Shown piece after piece: positions 16,951 to 26,986 of a stretch of 64,000 bases of DNA. How positions within the stretch are numbered: position 1 is the stretch's first letter; every line of letters starts with the position of its first letter. The translations under genes and the position numbers were made by a program. The notes under the pieces were generated by a model, which was given only the letters and a program-made list of their open reading frames with translations, made no database searches and was not told the origin of the DNA. The stretch covers positions 1-64,000 of the forward strand of contig NZ_JADCDB010000014.1 in the NCBI RefSeq assembly GCF_020252395.1. Reading direction: 5' to 3'. The stretch is from Aestuariivirga sp. (GTDB lineage: Bacteria > Pseudomonadota > Alphaproteobacteria > Rhizobiales > Aestuariivirgaceae).

Positions 16951-16992
16951 AGCATGATCCGCAAGAGTGGAACCACTTTTGCGGATCATGCT
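16951..16992. repeat. Hyphomicrobiales-type intergenic palindrome
   Basis: Two 20-base arms, AGCATGATCCGCAAGAGTGG and its complement with one mismatch, flank a 2-base centre immediately after the SDR stop. This sequence type is found in many copies in genomes of this order. Here it could also end the SDR transcript. Confidence 0.85.
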
Positions 16993-17062
16993 CAAGCTTT
17001 TGATACTGGTGCATCTTTCGCTTCGCAAGCGATTCCACTTGCCCGCAAGATGCCCTGACACG

Positions 17063-17860
17063 TCAGGTGCGGCCCCGCTCCGGTGCGGGTGGAGATGCCA
17101 GTGACGGGCGCCCCAGCCTCACCAATGGCCAGAAGGTTGAGAGATAGGCGAGGAAAGCCATAATGACGATCACTTCGGTGATGCTGAGAACGGCCCCGTG
17201 CCAGAAGTCGAACCGATCCGGCAACATCTTGCCCCCAAAATAGACCACGCCATAGAAGGCGCTGAGCAGCGCGACGGCGAGCGCGCGCCGTGGGTTGCGG
17301 CTCACCGGTTCGAGACAGTTTCGGGCGATGGACTGCGCGGGCGCTGCCTCCAACATGCGCCGGATGAGCCATCCCGAAAGGCTGATGCCGATGGCGTGGC
17401 CGAAGAAAAGCATGTAGCTTCCAACGTCATGGAGGTGGGAATTGATGCTGCCGGTGTACTGGCTGAGCACAATCATGCCCGCCACGGCCACGGCCTCGCA
17501 GACGCTGATGACGGCGAGCAGAACGATATTGGCGGGCCTGCCCGCCGGCTCAAGGCGGATGATGCGGTGGAGCGCCAGCATCACCTGGCCGATGGCCAGC
17601 GACAGGAAGACGGCCGACACGATCATGGCGATGGCGAAGGGACCCGCGATCGAAGGATCGTGCAGGGCGTGGCTGATGGTGGGGGGCGCCTCGGCATAGC
17701 TGCCGGCATGGCGGGCGATGTTGTCGCCATGCACCCAAAAGATGGCTCCGGCCGACGTCAGCGGTCCGGCGCGGAACATGGCCGCCGCGACGGGGCCCGA
17801 AAACGTTTTGTTCTGAGTCAAAGCCGGTGGTCCGAACCAATCCAGAGTGCGTTGCGTCAA
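17063..17860 (-). CDS. Integral membrane protein of unknown function
   Basis: The 265-residue product has about six hydrophobic segments: roughly residues 75-97 (FAIAMIVSAVFLSLAIGQVML), 110-132, 147-167, 192-212 and 225-245, with a weaker one near 24-42. I do not recognise its family. A histidine- and aspartate-containing loop sits between the first two segments (GDNIARHAGSY...TISHALHD). It precedes tRNA-Ser in the same orientation order and is isolated from other genes of known function. The TM pattern and codon composition support it as a real gene. Confidence 0.65.
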   Translation of the reverse strand: MTQRTLDWFGPPALTQNKTFSGPVAAAMFRAGPLTSAGAIFWVHGDNIARHAGSYAEAPPTISHALHDPSIAGPFAIAMIVSAVFLSLAIGQVMLALHRIIRLEPAGRPANIVLLAVISVCEAVAVAGMIVLSQYTGSINSHLHDVGSYMLFFGHAIGISLSGWLIRRMLEAAPAQSIARNCLEPVSRNPRRALAVALLSAFYGVVYFGGKMLPDRFDFWHGAVLSITEVIVIMAFLAYLSTFWPLVRLGRPSLASPPAPERGRT

Positions 17861-17892
17861 CCGCGGCGCCGGATCGGCGCCCGAGGGCGGTC

Positions 17893-17982
17893 TGGCGGAG
17901 GGGGAGGGATTCGAACCCCCGGAGGGCGTGAACCCTCAACGGTTTTCAAGACCGCCGCAATCGACCGCTCTGCCACCCCTCC
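17893..17982 (-). tRNA. tRNA-Ser(TGA)
   Basis: The minus strand gives a 90-base class II tRNA. The 5' acceptor strand GGAGGGG pairs with CCCCTCC, followed by discriminator G and an encoded CCA. The anticodon loop CTTGAAA carries TGA (17946-17948 on the plus strand), the variable arm is long, and the T loop reads TTCGAAT. It reads serine UCA-type codons. Confidence 0.96.
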
Positions 17983-18040
17983 ATGTGCCGGAGACGGAGT
18001 TTCTCCTAGCAGCCTTCGCCGGGCTTCTCAATGGCGGGCG

Positions 18041-18808
18041 TCACTCGGCATAGGAGGGATCCTCGGCGTCGAGGATTTCCTTCATTTCGGCGAAGTGCGA
18101 CTTGAACTGTTCGCGATCGGCCTCCCATTCCTGGGCGGTTTTTTCGGCCACGGCGGGACTCATGACGTGGAGCTTCTGGCCGGTCGAATAGGCCAGCGCC
18201 AAGTTGCGGCAGGCGCGTTCGAAGTAATAGGTGAGGTCGAAGGCCTCGGCCACGGTCTCGGCGCAGACCAGAACGCCGTGATTGCCCATCATCATCATCT
18301 GCTTGTTGCCGAGGAGGCGGCCCAGACGGTCGCCTTCCTCATCGGTGTTGGCCATGCCGCCATAATCCATGTCGAAGGCCACGCGGTTATAGAAGCGCGC
18401 GGTGTTCTGGTCGATGGGCAGGATTTCGGGGTTGGCGAGCGAGGCGATGGCGGTGGCATAGGGCGGGTGCAGGTGGATAATGCAGCGCGCCTGCGGCACG
18501 CTCGCATGCATGCGGCCATGGATGCACCAGGCGGTGAGGTCCGGCGCGCCGGGCCGGTCCATGGTGGTGGGATCGCCGGAGTCCAGAAGCAGCAGTTCGG
18601 ACGCCTTGATGCGGGAGAAATGCTTCCAGCGCGGGTTCATAAGGAACTTCTTGCCATCGGTCGAGACGGCGAGGCTCAGATGGTTGGCCACCGCCTCATG
18701 CCAGTCGTAGCGGGCGGCGAGCCTGAAAGCCGCCGCAAGGTCGACACGCAATTGCCATTCGTCAGTTTCAAGAGTTTTTGCGGTCTTCAACGTCGCAAGG
18801 TGCCCCAT
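18041..18808 (-). CDS. Class II aldolase/adducin family protein
   Basis: The 255-residue protein has the class II aldolase fold. HASVPQARCIIHLHPPYATA holds zinc-binding histidines, MNPRWKHFSRI and SELLLLDSGD match the N-terminal part, and MMMMGNHGVLVCAETVAEAF matches the C-terminal core. Members cleave or isomerise phosphosugars such as fuculose or ribulose phosphate, or have unknown substrates in alphaproteobacteria. I start at the ATG at 18808, six bases from AGGAG; an ATG directly upstream at 18811 is three bases from it. The longer frame to 18907 has no similarity. Confidence 0.87.
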   Translation of the reverse strand: MGHLATLKTAKTLETDEWQLRVDLAAAFRLAARYDWHEAVANHLSLAVSTDGKKFLMNPRWKHFSRIKASELLLLDSGDPTTMDRPGAPDLTAWCIHGRMHASVPQARCIIHLHPPYATAIASLANPEILPIDQNTARFYNRVAFDMDYGGMANTDEEGDRLGRLLGNKQMMMMGNHGVLVCAETVAEAFDLTYYFERACRNLALAYSTGQKLHVMSPAVAEKTAQEWEADREQFKSHFAEMKEILDAEDPSYAE

Positions 18809-18936
18809 CATGATCTCCTGTTCTGAGAGTTGCGACGATATCCCTTCCCATAAATCCCGGCAATCGGGCATGATCGGGGCGGGGCGCATGGCAGGCGTGC
18901 TTTGCAAGCCCCTGAAGTTTATCCGAGTCGAGTAAC

Positions 18937-19668
18937 GTGAAAAATCTCCCCATGCGCCAACCGGTCCTTGCCCTTGCCGCCCTTCTCCTGCTCGCCGCGC
19001 CCGCCGCCGCCCAGTCGCTGGAGGAGCTTCCCTTCGACAAGCAGCTGACGCTCGCCAAGGTCGGCGACGTCGATGCGCAGTATCAGGTGGGCCTTGCCTA
19101 TGAGACGGGCAGGAACGTTGCCGCCGACGAGGCGGAGGCAGCGCGCTGGTTCCGCCAGGCGGCGCTGCAGGGCAGTGTCGAGGCGCAATACCATCTGGCC
19201 CGGCTCGTGTCGCGCGGCACGAAGGGCCTGAAACAGGACTATCCGACCGCCCTCAAGCTCTACCGGGACGCCGCCGCCAAGGGTTATGCGCCCGCCATGG
19301 ATGCGCTGGGGCAGGCCTATCAGCAGGGCCGCGGCACCGAGGTTGATTTCGCTAGGGCCGCCGAATGGTACCAGAAGGCCGCCGACCAGAAGCTGGCCGA
19401 CGCCCAGAACAACCTCGGCATGCTCTATCTCGAGGGCAAGGGCGTGGCGCGCGATCTCGACAAGGCCTTCAGCCTCTTCGAGCAGGCTGCCGCGCAGCGC
19501 GACCCGTGGGGCCTCAACAATCTCGGCGGCATGTATGAAATGGGCTGGGGCGCCACAGCCGACAAGACCAAGGCGCTTGACCTTTATCAGCAGGCGCTCG
19601 CAGCCGGAAACGACAAGGCCCAGGCCAATATCGAGCGCCTGCAGGGCAAGAGTGCGGCTGCCGAATAG
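18937..19668 (+). CDS. Secreted Sel1-repeat protein
   Basis: A signal peptide (ALAALLLLAAPAAAQ) precedes five or so Sel1/TPR-like repeats of about 36 residues. Examples are AQYQVGLAYETGRNVAADEA, EAQYHLARLVSRG, APAMDALGQAYQQGRG, ADAQNNLGMLYLEGKGVARD and GLNNLGGMYEMGWGA. Such solenoids bind partner proteins in the periplasm; no enzyme domain is present. The start could be GTG 18937 or ATG 18952. Its stop is followed by the rlpA-type gene on the same strand, and the genes may work together on the envelope. Confidence 0.85.
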   Translation: MKNLPMRQPVLALAALLLLAAPAAAQSLEELPFDKQLTLAKVGDVDAQYQVGLAYETGRNVAADEAEAARWFRQAALQGSVEAQYHLARLVSRGTKGLKQDYPTALKLYRDAAAKGYAPAMDALGQAYQQGRGTEVDFARAAEWYQKAADQKLADAQNNLGMLYLEGKGVARDLDKAFSLFEQAAAQRDPWGLNNLGGMYEMGWGATADKTKALDLYQQALAAGNDKAQANIERLQGKSAAAE

Positions 19669-19794
19669 GGGCCACGTCACCGCTTGTTAACCACGTTTCC
19701 CAACGCCCCGTTTACGCTGCGGGGGCAAACTGCTCGACCATCGGAACTGAATGCGCCACGCGTGCGCAGGGGCCTTGCGGTCGGAGTGGTTGGT

Positions 19795-20808
19795 ATGCTG
19801 CGTTTCGCGCGGAACGGCGTTGTTCTTGTCATCATGGGTCTCGCCATTGCGGGCTGCGCATCGCACAAGCATTCGGCCAAGCGCGATCCCTTCGCCGGAC
19901 AGGGAAGCCCAATCTATCCCGGCAAGGGCCCTGTGCCGTGGGGCGGCGGCCGCCATCATGTCGGAAAGCCCTATCAGGTTGCGGGAGAGTGGTTCACGCC
20001 CAGAGACCAGCCTGGCTATGACAAGAAGGGCACTGCCTCCTGGTATGGCGAGGCCTTCAACCGCCGCAAGACGTCAAACGGCGAGTGGTTCGACATGAAC
20101 CGCCTCACCGCCGCCCATGCCACATTGCCGTTGCCGAGCTACGCCAAGGTCACCAATCTTGAAAACGGCCGCGAGATCGTGGTGCGCATCAACGACCGCG
20201 GCCCCTTCGTCGACACCCGCGTGATAGACATCTCGAAAGCCGCCGCGGCGGAACTGGGCTATCTCAACCAGGGCACCGCCAGGGTGCGCGTGCAGTATCT
20301 CGGCCCCGCGCCGCTCAATGACAATGGCGGCCGTCACCTGATGGCGATGAACACTGAGCTTGAGCGCGGCACGCCGGCCCGCACCCTCATCGCCGCCGCC
20401 GGCCGCCGCAAGGACAAGTCCGCCGCCGGCAGCGCGATTGTGGCGCAGGCGAAACCCGGGAAAAGGGTTGCCGCACCCGCCGTCGAAACCGTCGCCTATC
20501 AGCCGCCGCCGGAGCCTGAGGTTCCCGCACCGGCGGAGGCCGCGCCCACCGGCGACATCAGCTATTTCATCCAGCTCGGCTCCTTCGCTGACGGCGGCAA
20601 TGCGGCGCGCGTGCGCGACCGGTTCTCCGCCGTCTGGCCGGTGCAGTTCATCGAACTCTCCGGAGCCGCGGGCCCTATCTATCGCGTCCGCCTCGGTCCC
20701 ATCTCCGGTTCTGAGGATGCCCAGACTGCCTTGTCGGATGCCCAGTCCGCCGGTTTCACCGATGCCCGCCTGATCAAGACGGAAGCAGTGCAGGCTTCGT
20801 TGCAGTAA
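19795..20808 (+). CDS. rlpA: RlpA-type septal lytic transglycosylase with SPOR domain
   Basis: The 337-residue lipoprotein has a lipobox IAGC with Cys21. A double-psi beta-barrel follows, with GTASWYGEAFNRRKTSNGE, MNRLTAAHATLPLPSYAKV and RINDRGPF, and a C-terminal SPOR domain begins near SYFIQLGSFADGGNAARV. RlpA cleaves peptidoglycan strands lacking stem peptides at the septum, and the SPOR domain targets it there. I chose ATG 19795, which gives a clean lipoprotein signal; the frame is open upstream to 19684. dac and tmk follow, the usual alphaproteobacterial order. Confidence 0.92.
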   Translation: MLRFARNGVVLVIMGLAIAGCASHKHSAKRDPFAGQGSPIYPGKGPVPWGGGRHHVGKPYQVAGEWFTPRDQPGYDKKGTASWYGEAFNRRKTSNGEWFDMNRLTAAHATLPLPSYAKVTNLENGREIVVRINDRGPFVDTRVIDISKAAAAELGYLNQGTARVRVQYLGPAPLNDNGGRHLMAMNTELERGTPARTLIAAAGRRKDKSAAGSAIVAQAKPGKRVAAPAVETVAYQPPPEPEVPAPAEAAPTGDISYFIQLGSFADGGNAARVRDRFSAVWPVQFIELSGAAGPIYRVRLGPISGSEDAQTALSDAQSAGFTDARLIKTEAVQASLQ

Positions 20809-20875
20809 CGGGGCAGGGGCAGCGGGTACTCCGCCTGAATTGATTTCTACTCCGAAGCCCTCTAGCCTTCGGAGT

Positions 20876-22066
20876 ATGATGTCAGTCCAGCGTTTCCGCA
20901 ACGTCGCCTTCATTCTCCTGGCCGCCTGCCTGCTGCTGGCCCTGCCGGGGACGCACCAGCTCTTCGCCCAGGGCAAGGCGGACGTGCCCTATGAGTCGCG
21001 CGCTGAGAAGGCGATCTTGATCGATGCCCGCAGCGGCCGCGTGCTTTTCGAGAAAAACGCCGACCTCGCCGTGCCGCCCGCCTCGATGAGCAAGCTGATG
21101 ACGATGATCATGGTGTTCGAGGCGCTGAAGGCCGGAAAGCTCAAGCTCGACCAGAAATTCAGGGTCAGCGAGGATGCCTGGCGGCGCGGCGGCGCCTCCT
21201 CGGGCGGCTCCACCATGTATGCCGAACTCAATTCGGAAGTGGCGCTGGAGAACCTGATCAAGGGCGTCGTCGTGCAGTCGGCCAACGATGCCTGCATTGT
21301 GATTGCCGAGAACATGGCCGGCAGCGAGCAGGCCTTCGCCGGGCAGATGACCAAGCGCGCCCATGAGCTGGGCGCCGCCAACGCCACCTTCAAGAACGCC
21401 ACGGGCCTGCCCGAACCCGGGCACGCGATGAGCGTGCGCGACCTTGCCATCCTGGCGCGCTACATCGCCAACACCTTCCCCGAATACTATGAGTACTACT
21501 CGATCCCAGAATTCACCTGGAACAAGATCAGGCAGCAGAACCGCAACCCGCTGCTCAAGGACTATCCGGGAGCTGACGGCATGAAGACGGGCTATACCAG
21601 GGAGGCGGGCTATGGCCTCATCGGCTCGGCCCTGCGAGATGGGCGCCGCCTCATCATGGTCATCGCCGGCCTCCGCAGCATCAATGACCGCAAGCAGGAG
21701 GCACGTGGCCTGCTCGACTGGGGCTTCAACCAGTTCCGCACGGTGGAGGTTTATGCCAAGGGCGACCGTGTGGGGCAGGCCCGGGTCTGGGGCGGTTCTG
21801 CGCGCAACGTGCCGCTGCTGGTGCAAGAGGATGTCAAGGTGGCGCTCACCCCGCAGGAAACGGAACGGGCGGAGATGAAGCTCAGCTACACCGGGCCGCT
21901 GCTGGCGCCGGTTGGGAACGGCCAGAAGGTGGGCGAGGTGCGATTCATTGTCGACGGCGTCACGGTGGCCGAAGTGCCTGTGGTGACGGGAGGCGCGGTG
22001 CCGGCGGAAAACTCCATGTGGTCCCGCGCGGTCGACTCGCTTTTCATCATGGTCTTCGGCAGCTAA
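20876..22066 (+). CDS. D-alanyl-D-alanine carboxypeptidase (PBP5/6 family)
   Basis: A signal peptide ending TSxLFAQG-like at about residue 32 is followed by a serine peptidase S11 domain. The SxxK motif is SMSK at residues 70-73, the SxN motif is in VQSANDACIV, and the KTG motif is in DGMKTGYTREAGYG. A C-terminal PBP5-like beta domain and a final amphipathic helix near SLFIMVFGS complete it at 396 residues. It trims the terminal D-Ala from peptidoglycan pentapeptides in the periplasm. GGAG directly precedes two consecutive ATG codons, 20876 and 20879. Confidence 0.92.
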   Translation: MMSVQRFRNVAFILLAACLLLALPGTHQLFAQGKADVPYESRAEKAILIDARSGRVLFEKNADLAVPPASMSKLMTMIMVFEALKAGKLKLDQKFRVSEDAWRRGGASSGGSTMYAELNSEVALENLIKGVVVQSANDACIVIAENMAGSEQAFAGQMTKRAHELGAANATFKNATGLPEPGHAMSVRDLAILARYIANTFPEYYEYYSIPEFTWNKIRQQNRNPLLKDYPGADGMKTGYTREAGYGLIGSALRDGRRLIMVIAGLRSINDRKQEARGLLDWGFNQFRTVEVYAKGDRVGQARVWGGSARNVPLLVQEDVKVALTPQETERAEMKLSYTGPLLAPVGNGQKVGEVRFIVDGVTVAEVPVVTGGAVPAENSMWSRAVDSLFIMVFGS

Positions 22067-22169
22067 GCCGATGACGGCAAAGTTTTCTAAGGCTTTCCTC
22101 GCTCTGGCGTTCTCCTCGTCTTTACTCTCCCCCGGCGGGGAAGAGGAATATGTTTTGGTCGCTTTCTGA

Positions 22170-22796
22170 ATGTCTTCTATCTTTATCACCTTCGAGGGCG
22201 GCGAAGGCTCCGGCAAATCCACCCAAATCCACCGCCTTGCCGCGCAGCTGAAGGAGCAGGGCAGGGATGTGCTCATCACCCGCGAGCCCGGCGGCACGGC
22301 GGAAGCCGAGGCGATCCGCACCCTTCTCGTCTCGGGCGACGTCGCCCGCTGGACGGCGAAATCCGAGGCGCTCCTCAACTACGCCGCGCGCGAGCAGCAT
22401 CTCGAACAGGTCATCCGCCCTGCGCTCGCTGGCGGCAAGACCGTGCTCTGCGACCGCTTCATGGATTCGACCCGCGCCTATCAGGGCTATGCCGGTGGCT
22501 GCGACTTAGGGTTCATCGACGCGCTGGAGAAGGCCATCGTCGGCATCACGCGGCCGGACCTCACACTGGTATTCGATCTCAACCCCGCGATTGGCCTTGC
22601 CCGCGCCAGGTCGCGCGGCGATGCCCATGCCGAGGACCGTTACGAGCGCAAAGGCCTCGCATTCCACCAGCAGCTCCGCGAGGGCTTCCTCGACATTCTC
22701 CGCAAAGAGCCGAAGCGTTGCCGTCTCGTCGATGCCGCGCAGGATATCGAGGCGGTGGCGGAGGACGTCTGGTCCATCGTTAAGGGCGCGCTCTGA
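22170..22796 (+). CDS. tmk: Thymidylate kinase
   Basis: Tmk phosphorylates dTMP to dTDP. The 208-residue protein has the P-loop EGGEGSGKST at residues 9-18, the DRF motif in VLCDRFMDSTRAYQG, and a lid region with SRGDAHAEDRYERKG. Its stop overlaps the holB start by one base (TGATG), so the two are translationally coupled. Confidence 0.96.
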   Translation: MSSIFITFEGGEGSGKSTQIHRLAAQLKEQGRDVLITREPGGTAEAEAIRTLLVSGDVARWTAKSEALLNYAAREQHLEQVIRPALAGGKTVLCDRFMDSTRAYQGYAGGCDLGFIDALEKAIVGITRPDLTLVFDLNPAIGLARARSRGDAHAEDRYERKGLAFHQQLREGFLDILRKEPKRCRLVDAAQDIEAVAEDVWSIVKGAL

Positions 22797-23827
22797 TGGC
22801 CGAGGAGTTCAAGGACCCGCGCAACGTTCCATGGCACCCGCGATCTGCAACGGAACTGGCCGGCCACAACACCGCGGAATCCAGACTCCTCCAGGCTGCT
22901 CAGACAGGAAAGTTACATCATGCCTGGCTGATTTCGGGGCCGAGGGGAATCGGAAAGGCCACGCTTGCCTACAGGTTTGCGAAATTCCTCCTGCAGGCTC
23001 CAACAGCGGAGAAAGCGCGCAAGCACTCTTCGCTTTACGTTCCGCCAGACAGTCATGTGTTCCGCCAAATCTCCGCCGGAGCCCATCCCGACCTCCTGGT
23101 CATCGAGCGCGGCGTGGACCAGCGGAACAAGCGTCTGAAGACGGAAATTGCGGTCGATGACGCCCGATGGGCACAGAATTTCTTCGGTCAAACCGCGGCT
23201 ACCGGCGGTTGGAGGGTGGCGATTGTCGATCCGGCGGACGATCTCAACGCCGCATCGGCGAACGCGCTGCTGAAGATCATCGAAGAGCCGCCGAAACAAT
23301 CCATTTTCTTGATCGTCGCGCACCAGCCGGGGCGGCTTCTTCCAACCATCCGGTCCCGGTGCTTGCACCTGCCGCTCGACAGCCTGAGCGAGGACGATAC
23401 CCTCAGGGTCTTGCGCGCGCAGGGCCATGAGGCCGTAGGACCGGAAGAGGGCGCGATCCGCGAGGCGGCGGAGCTCTCCCGCGGCAGCCCCGGCAGGGCC
23501 ATGGACCTGATCGGCTCGCGCGGGGCTGCTGCTTTCGGGGAATTCCTCAAGCGCTCCAAGCTCTCCCCCGCCACGGCGGTGGAGATCGCCGCGGCCTTCT
23601 CGGGCCGCGAGACGGCAGAGGATTATTTCATCTTCTGCGAACTCCTGGTGGGCTGGGTGGCGGAGCAGGCCCGGGCCGCCGGGCTGCAGGGCCATGGCGA
23701 GGCGCTGGCGCGCGCCCATGACGACATCAATGCTTCCCTCCGCCAGGCGGATGCCCTAAACCTCGACCGCCGCCAGACGGTCACCGATGCGCTGATGCGC
23801 CTCGAAGAGGCTCTGAAGGCCTCCTGA
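22796..23827 (+). CDS. holB: DNA polymerase III subunit delta'
   Basis: The clamp-loader subunit delta' helps open the beta clamp. The 343-residue AAA+ protein begins with a Walker A-like GPRGIGKA at residues 48-55, followed by a [10 protein letters not shown] and [20 protein letters not shown] run and the sensor segment LPTIRSRC. It is coupled to tmk, the common bacterial arrangement, and is followed 20 bases later by metG. Confidence 0.95.
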   Translation: MAEEFKDPRNVPWHPRSATELAGHNTAESRLLQAAQTGKLHHAWLISGPRGIGKATLAYRFAKFLLQAPTAEKARKHSSLYVPPDSHVFRQISAGAHPDLLVIERGVDQRNKRLKTEIAVDDARWAQNFFGQTAATGGWRVAIVDPADDLNAASANALLKIIEEPPKQSIFLIVAHQPGRLLPTIRSRCLHLPLDSLSEDDTLRVLRAQGHEAVGPEEGAIREAAELSRGSPGRAMDLIGSRGAAAFGEFLKRSKLSPATAVEIAAAFSGRETAEDYFIFCELLVGWVAEQARAAGLQGHGEALARAHDDINASLRQADALNLDRRQTVTDALMRLEEALKAS

Positions 23828-23847
23828 ATTCAATTAGATCGAAGAAC

Positions 23848-25395
23848 ATGTCGAAACCGAAATTCTACATCACCACGGCCATTCCCTATGCCAACGGCGC
23901 GCCGCATATCGGCCACGCCTATGAGCGCATCGCCACCGATGCCATCGCCCGCTTCAAGCGGCTTGATGGCTACGACGTGCTCTTCGTCACCGGCATGGAC
24001 GAGCATGGCCAGAAGATGCAGCAGACGGCCGCGCGCGAGGGGATCACCCCGCAGCAACTGGCCGACCGCACCGCCGCCCAGTTCGAGGCCATGGGCGAGG
24101 AGCTGAACGCCCGCGCCGACGACATCCTGCGTACCACGCAACAACGCCACAAGATATCGGTGCAGGAAATCTGGCGCCGCATGGCCGCCAATGGCGACAT
24201 CTATCTCTCCAAATATTCCGGCTGGTACTCGGTCCGCGACGAGGCCTATTACGGCGAGGACGAGATCGAGGAGCGCGATGGCCGCCGCTTCGCCATCAAG
24301 ACCGGCACCCCGGTCGAATGGGTGGAGGAGGAGAGTTATTTCTTCAAGCTCTCGGCCTATGCGCCCAAGCTCCTCGAACTCTACGAAAAGCGTCCCGATT
24401 TCATCGTGCCGGAGAATTACCGAAACGAGATCGTGGCCTTCGTGAAGCGCGGCCTCAACGACCTCTCGATCTCGCGCACCACCTTCGACTGGGGCGTGCC
24501 GGTGCCGGATGACCCGAAGCACGTCATGTATGTCTGGGTCGATGCGCTGACCAACTATCTCTCCGCCACCGGCTTCCCCGACACCAACGCCCCGCGGGCC
24601 CATTTCTGGCCGGCCTCGGCGCATGTCATCGGCAAGGACATCACCCGCTTCCACGCCATCTACTGGCCGGCCTTTCTGCTTTCCGCCGGCCTCCCCGTCC
24701 CGGACCAGGTGGTGGTCCACGGATTCCTGTTCAGCCGCGGCGAGAAGATGTCGAAGTCGGTCGGCAACGTCGTGTCCCCGTCCGATTTCGTCAGAAACTA
24801 CGGCGTTGACCAGACCCGCTATTTCTTCCTGCGCGAGGTGCCCTTCGGCCAGGACGGCAACTACAGTCACGAGGCGATCGTCAACCGCATCAACGCCGAC
24901 CTCGCCAACGACCTCGGCAACCTCGCGCAGCGCTCGCTGTCGATGATCGCCAAGAACTTCGGTGGTATCGTACCGATACCTGGGGCGCTCACCGAGGCCG
25001 ACCGGGAGATCCTCGCCAGTGCGGACTCGATACATGCCGAGGCGCGGGCGGCGCATGAAACGCATTCCATTAACAAAGCACTCGATGCCATTTGGCGGGT
25101 TGTGGCGGAGGCAAACCGCTACTTTGCCGGGCAGGAGCCCTGGGCCTTGAAGAAGACCGACCCGGCCCGGATGGGCACCGTGCTCTACGTGACGGCCGAT
25201 GTGCTACGCATCATCGGCATCATGGCGCAGCCCTACATGCCGTCTACGGCAGCAACACTTTTGCAACTTTTGGGCATCGAAAACAACGCCAGAAGCTTCG
25301 CGGATCTGCGCATGCGATTGGTGCCCGGAACGCTGCTTCCGGTGCCGGTGCCGATCTTCCCGCGCTATGTCGAGGACGAGGCGGCGAAGACGTAA
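23848..25395 (+). CDS. metG: Methionine--tRNA ligase
   Basis: This 515-residue class I synthetase has HIGH at residues 20-23 and KMSKS at 300-304. [32 protein letters not shown] and the C-terminal anticodon-binding helices are all in place. It is the shorter form without the C-terminal tRNA-binding dimerisation domain. The stop overlaps the tatD start by one base (TAATG), so translation is coupled. Confidence 0.97.
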   Translation: MSKPKFYITTAIPYANGAPHIGHAYERIATDAIARFKRLDGYDVLFVTGMDEHGQKMQQTAAREGITPQQLADRTAAQFEAMGEELNARADDILRTTQQRHKISVQEIWRRMAANGDIYLSKYSGWYSVRDEAYYGEDEIEERDGRRFAIKTGTPVEWVEEESYFFKLSAYAPKLLELYEKRPDFIVPENYRNEIVAFVKRGLNDLSISRTTFDWGVPVPDDPKHVMYVWVDALTNYLSATGFPDTNAPRAHFWPASAHVIGKDITRFHAIYWPAFLLSAGLPVPDQVVVHGFLFSRGEKMSKSVGNVVSPSDFVRNYGVDQTRYFFLREVPFGQDGNYSHEAIVNRINADLANDLGNLAQRSLSMIAKNFGGIVPIPGALTEADREILASADSIHAEARAAHETHSINKALDAIWRVVAEANRYFAGQEPWALKKTDPARMGTVLYVTADVLRIIGIMAQPYMPSTAATLLQLLGIENNARSFADLRMRLVPGTLLPVPVPIFPRYVEDEAAKT

Positions 25396-26174
25396 TGCGT
25401 GTTGTTGACAGCCATTGCCACCTCGATTTCGAGGGGATGGAGGAGAACCTCCCGGGCGTGCTGCAGCGCGCTGCGGAGGCGGGGGTGGAGCGGATGGTTT
25501 CCATCTCCTCGCGCGTTGCAAGGTTCGACAATCTGCTGCGTATTTCAAATGAAAACACAAATGTTTTCTGTACGGTAGGAACGCATCCTCATAATGCGCA
25601 CGAGGAGCTGGATGTGACCTCCGACGAGCTCGTGCGGCTGGCCGAGGCCAATCCGAAATGCGTCGGCATCGGCGAGGTGGGGCTCGACTACCATTATGAC
25701 CTGAGCCCCCGTGCCGCTCAGACCCAGGGCTTCCGCACCCATATCGACGCGGCGCGGCGCACCGGACTGCCGCTGGTCATCCACAGCCGCGAGGCGGAAG
25801 ACGATACGTCATTGATTTTACAGGAGGAAATGGACAAAGGGAGGTTCACCCCACTGCTCCATTGCTTCACCTCGCACCGCCGCCTGGCGGATGCGGCGGT
25901 GGCCATGGGAGGCTATGTCTCGTTCTCTGGCATCCTCACCTACAAGTCGGCCGAGGACCTGCGGCAGACGGCAGCGGCGCTGCCTTTGGACCGCATCCTC
26001 GTCGAAACCGACTCGCCCTACCTCGCGCCCACCCCCTACCGCGGCCAATCCAATGAGCCAGCTTTCGTCGTCAAAACACTGGAAACGCTTGCGAAAATTC
26101 GCAGGCTGCCGATCGAGGAGATGGCCCGCATCACCACCGGAAACTTCTTCCGGCTGTTCGCCAAGGCCTCATGA
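25395..26174 (+). CDS. tatD: TatD family hydrolase/DNase
   Basis: The 259-residue TIM-barrel metal hydrolase has DSHCHLDF at residues 5-12, GEVGLDYHYD, HSREAEDDT, LLHCFTSHRR and VETDSPYLAP, all the metal-binding segments of the family. TatD-type enzymes act as 3'-5' DNases or tRNA/D-aminoacyl hydrolases. The start overlaps the metG stop. A longer upstream frame in this phase is only an alternate reading of metG. It overlaps the next gene by 4 bases. Confidence 0.93.
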   Translation: MRVVDSHCHLDFEGMEENLPGVLQRAAEAGVERMVSISSRVARFDNLLRISNENTNVFCTVGTHPHNAHEELDVTSDELVRLAEANPKCVGIGEVGLDYHYDLSPRAAQTQGFRTHIDAARRTGLPLVIHSREAEDDTSLILQEEMDKGRFTPLLHCFTSHRRLADAAVAMGGYVSFSGILTYKSAEDLRQTAAALPLDRILVETDSPYLAPTPYRGQSNEPAFVVKTLETLAKIRRLPIEEMARITTGNFFRLFAKAS

Positions 26175-26965
26175 CGCGCCGGATCACCATCCTCGGTTCT
26201 GGCTCTTCCGCCGGCGTTCCGCGCATCGGCAACGACTGGGGCCAGTGCGACCCGGCAGAACCCAGGAACCGCCGCCGCCGCTGCTCGGCGCTCGTTACAC
26301 AGTCAGGACCAGGCGGAGAAACACGTGTACTTATTGATACTTCACCTGATCTCCGCGAGCAGTTTCTGAGCTCCGGAACGCGGGACATCGACGCCGTTCT
26401 CTACACCCATGAACACGCCGACCACACCCATGGCATCGATGACCTGCGCGCCGTCTTCCTGATGAAGCGCAAGCGCGTCGAAATCTGGGCCGACGACGCG
26501 ACGGGCCGCATGCTAACCACACGATTTGCCTACTGTTTCTACGCCGCACCGGGCAGTGACTATCCGCCGATCCTCAACCTGAATGCCATGGAAGCCGGAA
26601 CGCCCGTGACCATCGGCGGAGCAGGGGGTGCCATCACCGCCCTGCCTTTCCGGGTTCACCACGGCACCATCGATGCCTTGGGATTCCGCTTTAATGGAGT
26701 GGCCTATACCCCTGATATCGATGGCGTTCCTGACGACAGCCTGCATCAACTCGAAGGCCTTGATCTGTGGATTGTCGATGCACTCCGCCGCACGCCGCAC
26801 CCCAGCCACTGGAGCCTGCAGCAGACGCTGGCTTGGATCGCCCGGATGAAACCGAAGCGCGCCATCATCACCAACCTGCACATCGACATGGACTATGCCA
26901 CGCTGATGAAGGAATTGCCCGCCGGTGTGGAACCGGCCTACGACGGTCTTGACCTGGTCTTCTAA
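26171..26965 (+). CDS. MBL-fold metallo-hydrolase (PhnP-like)
   Basis: The 264-residue protein has the zinc motif HEHADH at residues 80-85, an N-terminal LGSGSSAGVPRIG typical of PhnP and related cyclic phosphodiesterases, and a VHHGTID and NLHIDMDYA towards the end. In alphaproteobacteria this gene usually follows metG-tatD, as here. The substrate is probably a cyclic phosphoribosyl or nucleotide diester, inferred only from the family. It is coupled to tatD through an ATGA overlap. Confidence 0.87.
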   Translation: MTRRITILGSGSSAGVPRIGNDWGQCDPAEPRNRRRRCSALVTQSGPGGETRVLIDTSPDLREQFLSSGTRDIDAVLYTHEHADHTHGIDDLRAVFLMKRKRVEIWADDATGRMLTTRFAYCFYAAPGSDYPPILNLNAMEAGTPVTIGGAGGAITALPFRVHHGTIDALGFRFNGVAYTPDIDGVPDDSLHQLEGLDLWIVDALRRTPHPSHWSLQQTLAWIARMKPKRAIITNLHIDMDYATLMKELPAGVEPAYDGLDLVF

Positions 26966-26986
26966 TCGTTCAAGTGGCCTATGAGC

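Noticed and set aside
16951-16992. Simple rho-independent terminator
   Set aside because: The palindrome lacks a T run and matches a dispersed element of the order, so I call it a repeat, though it could also end transcription.
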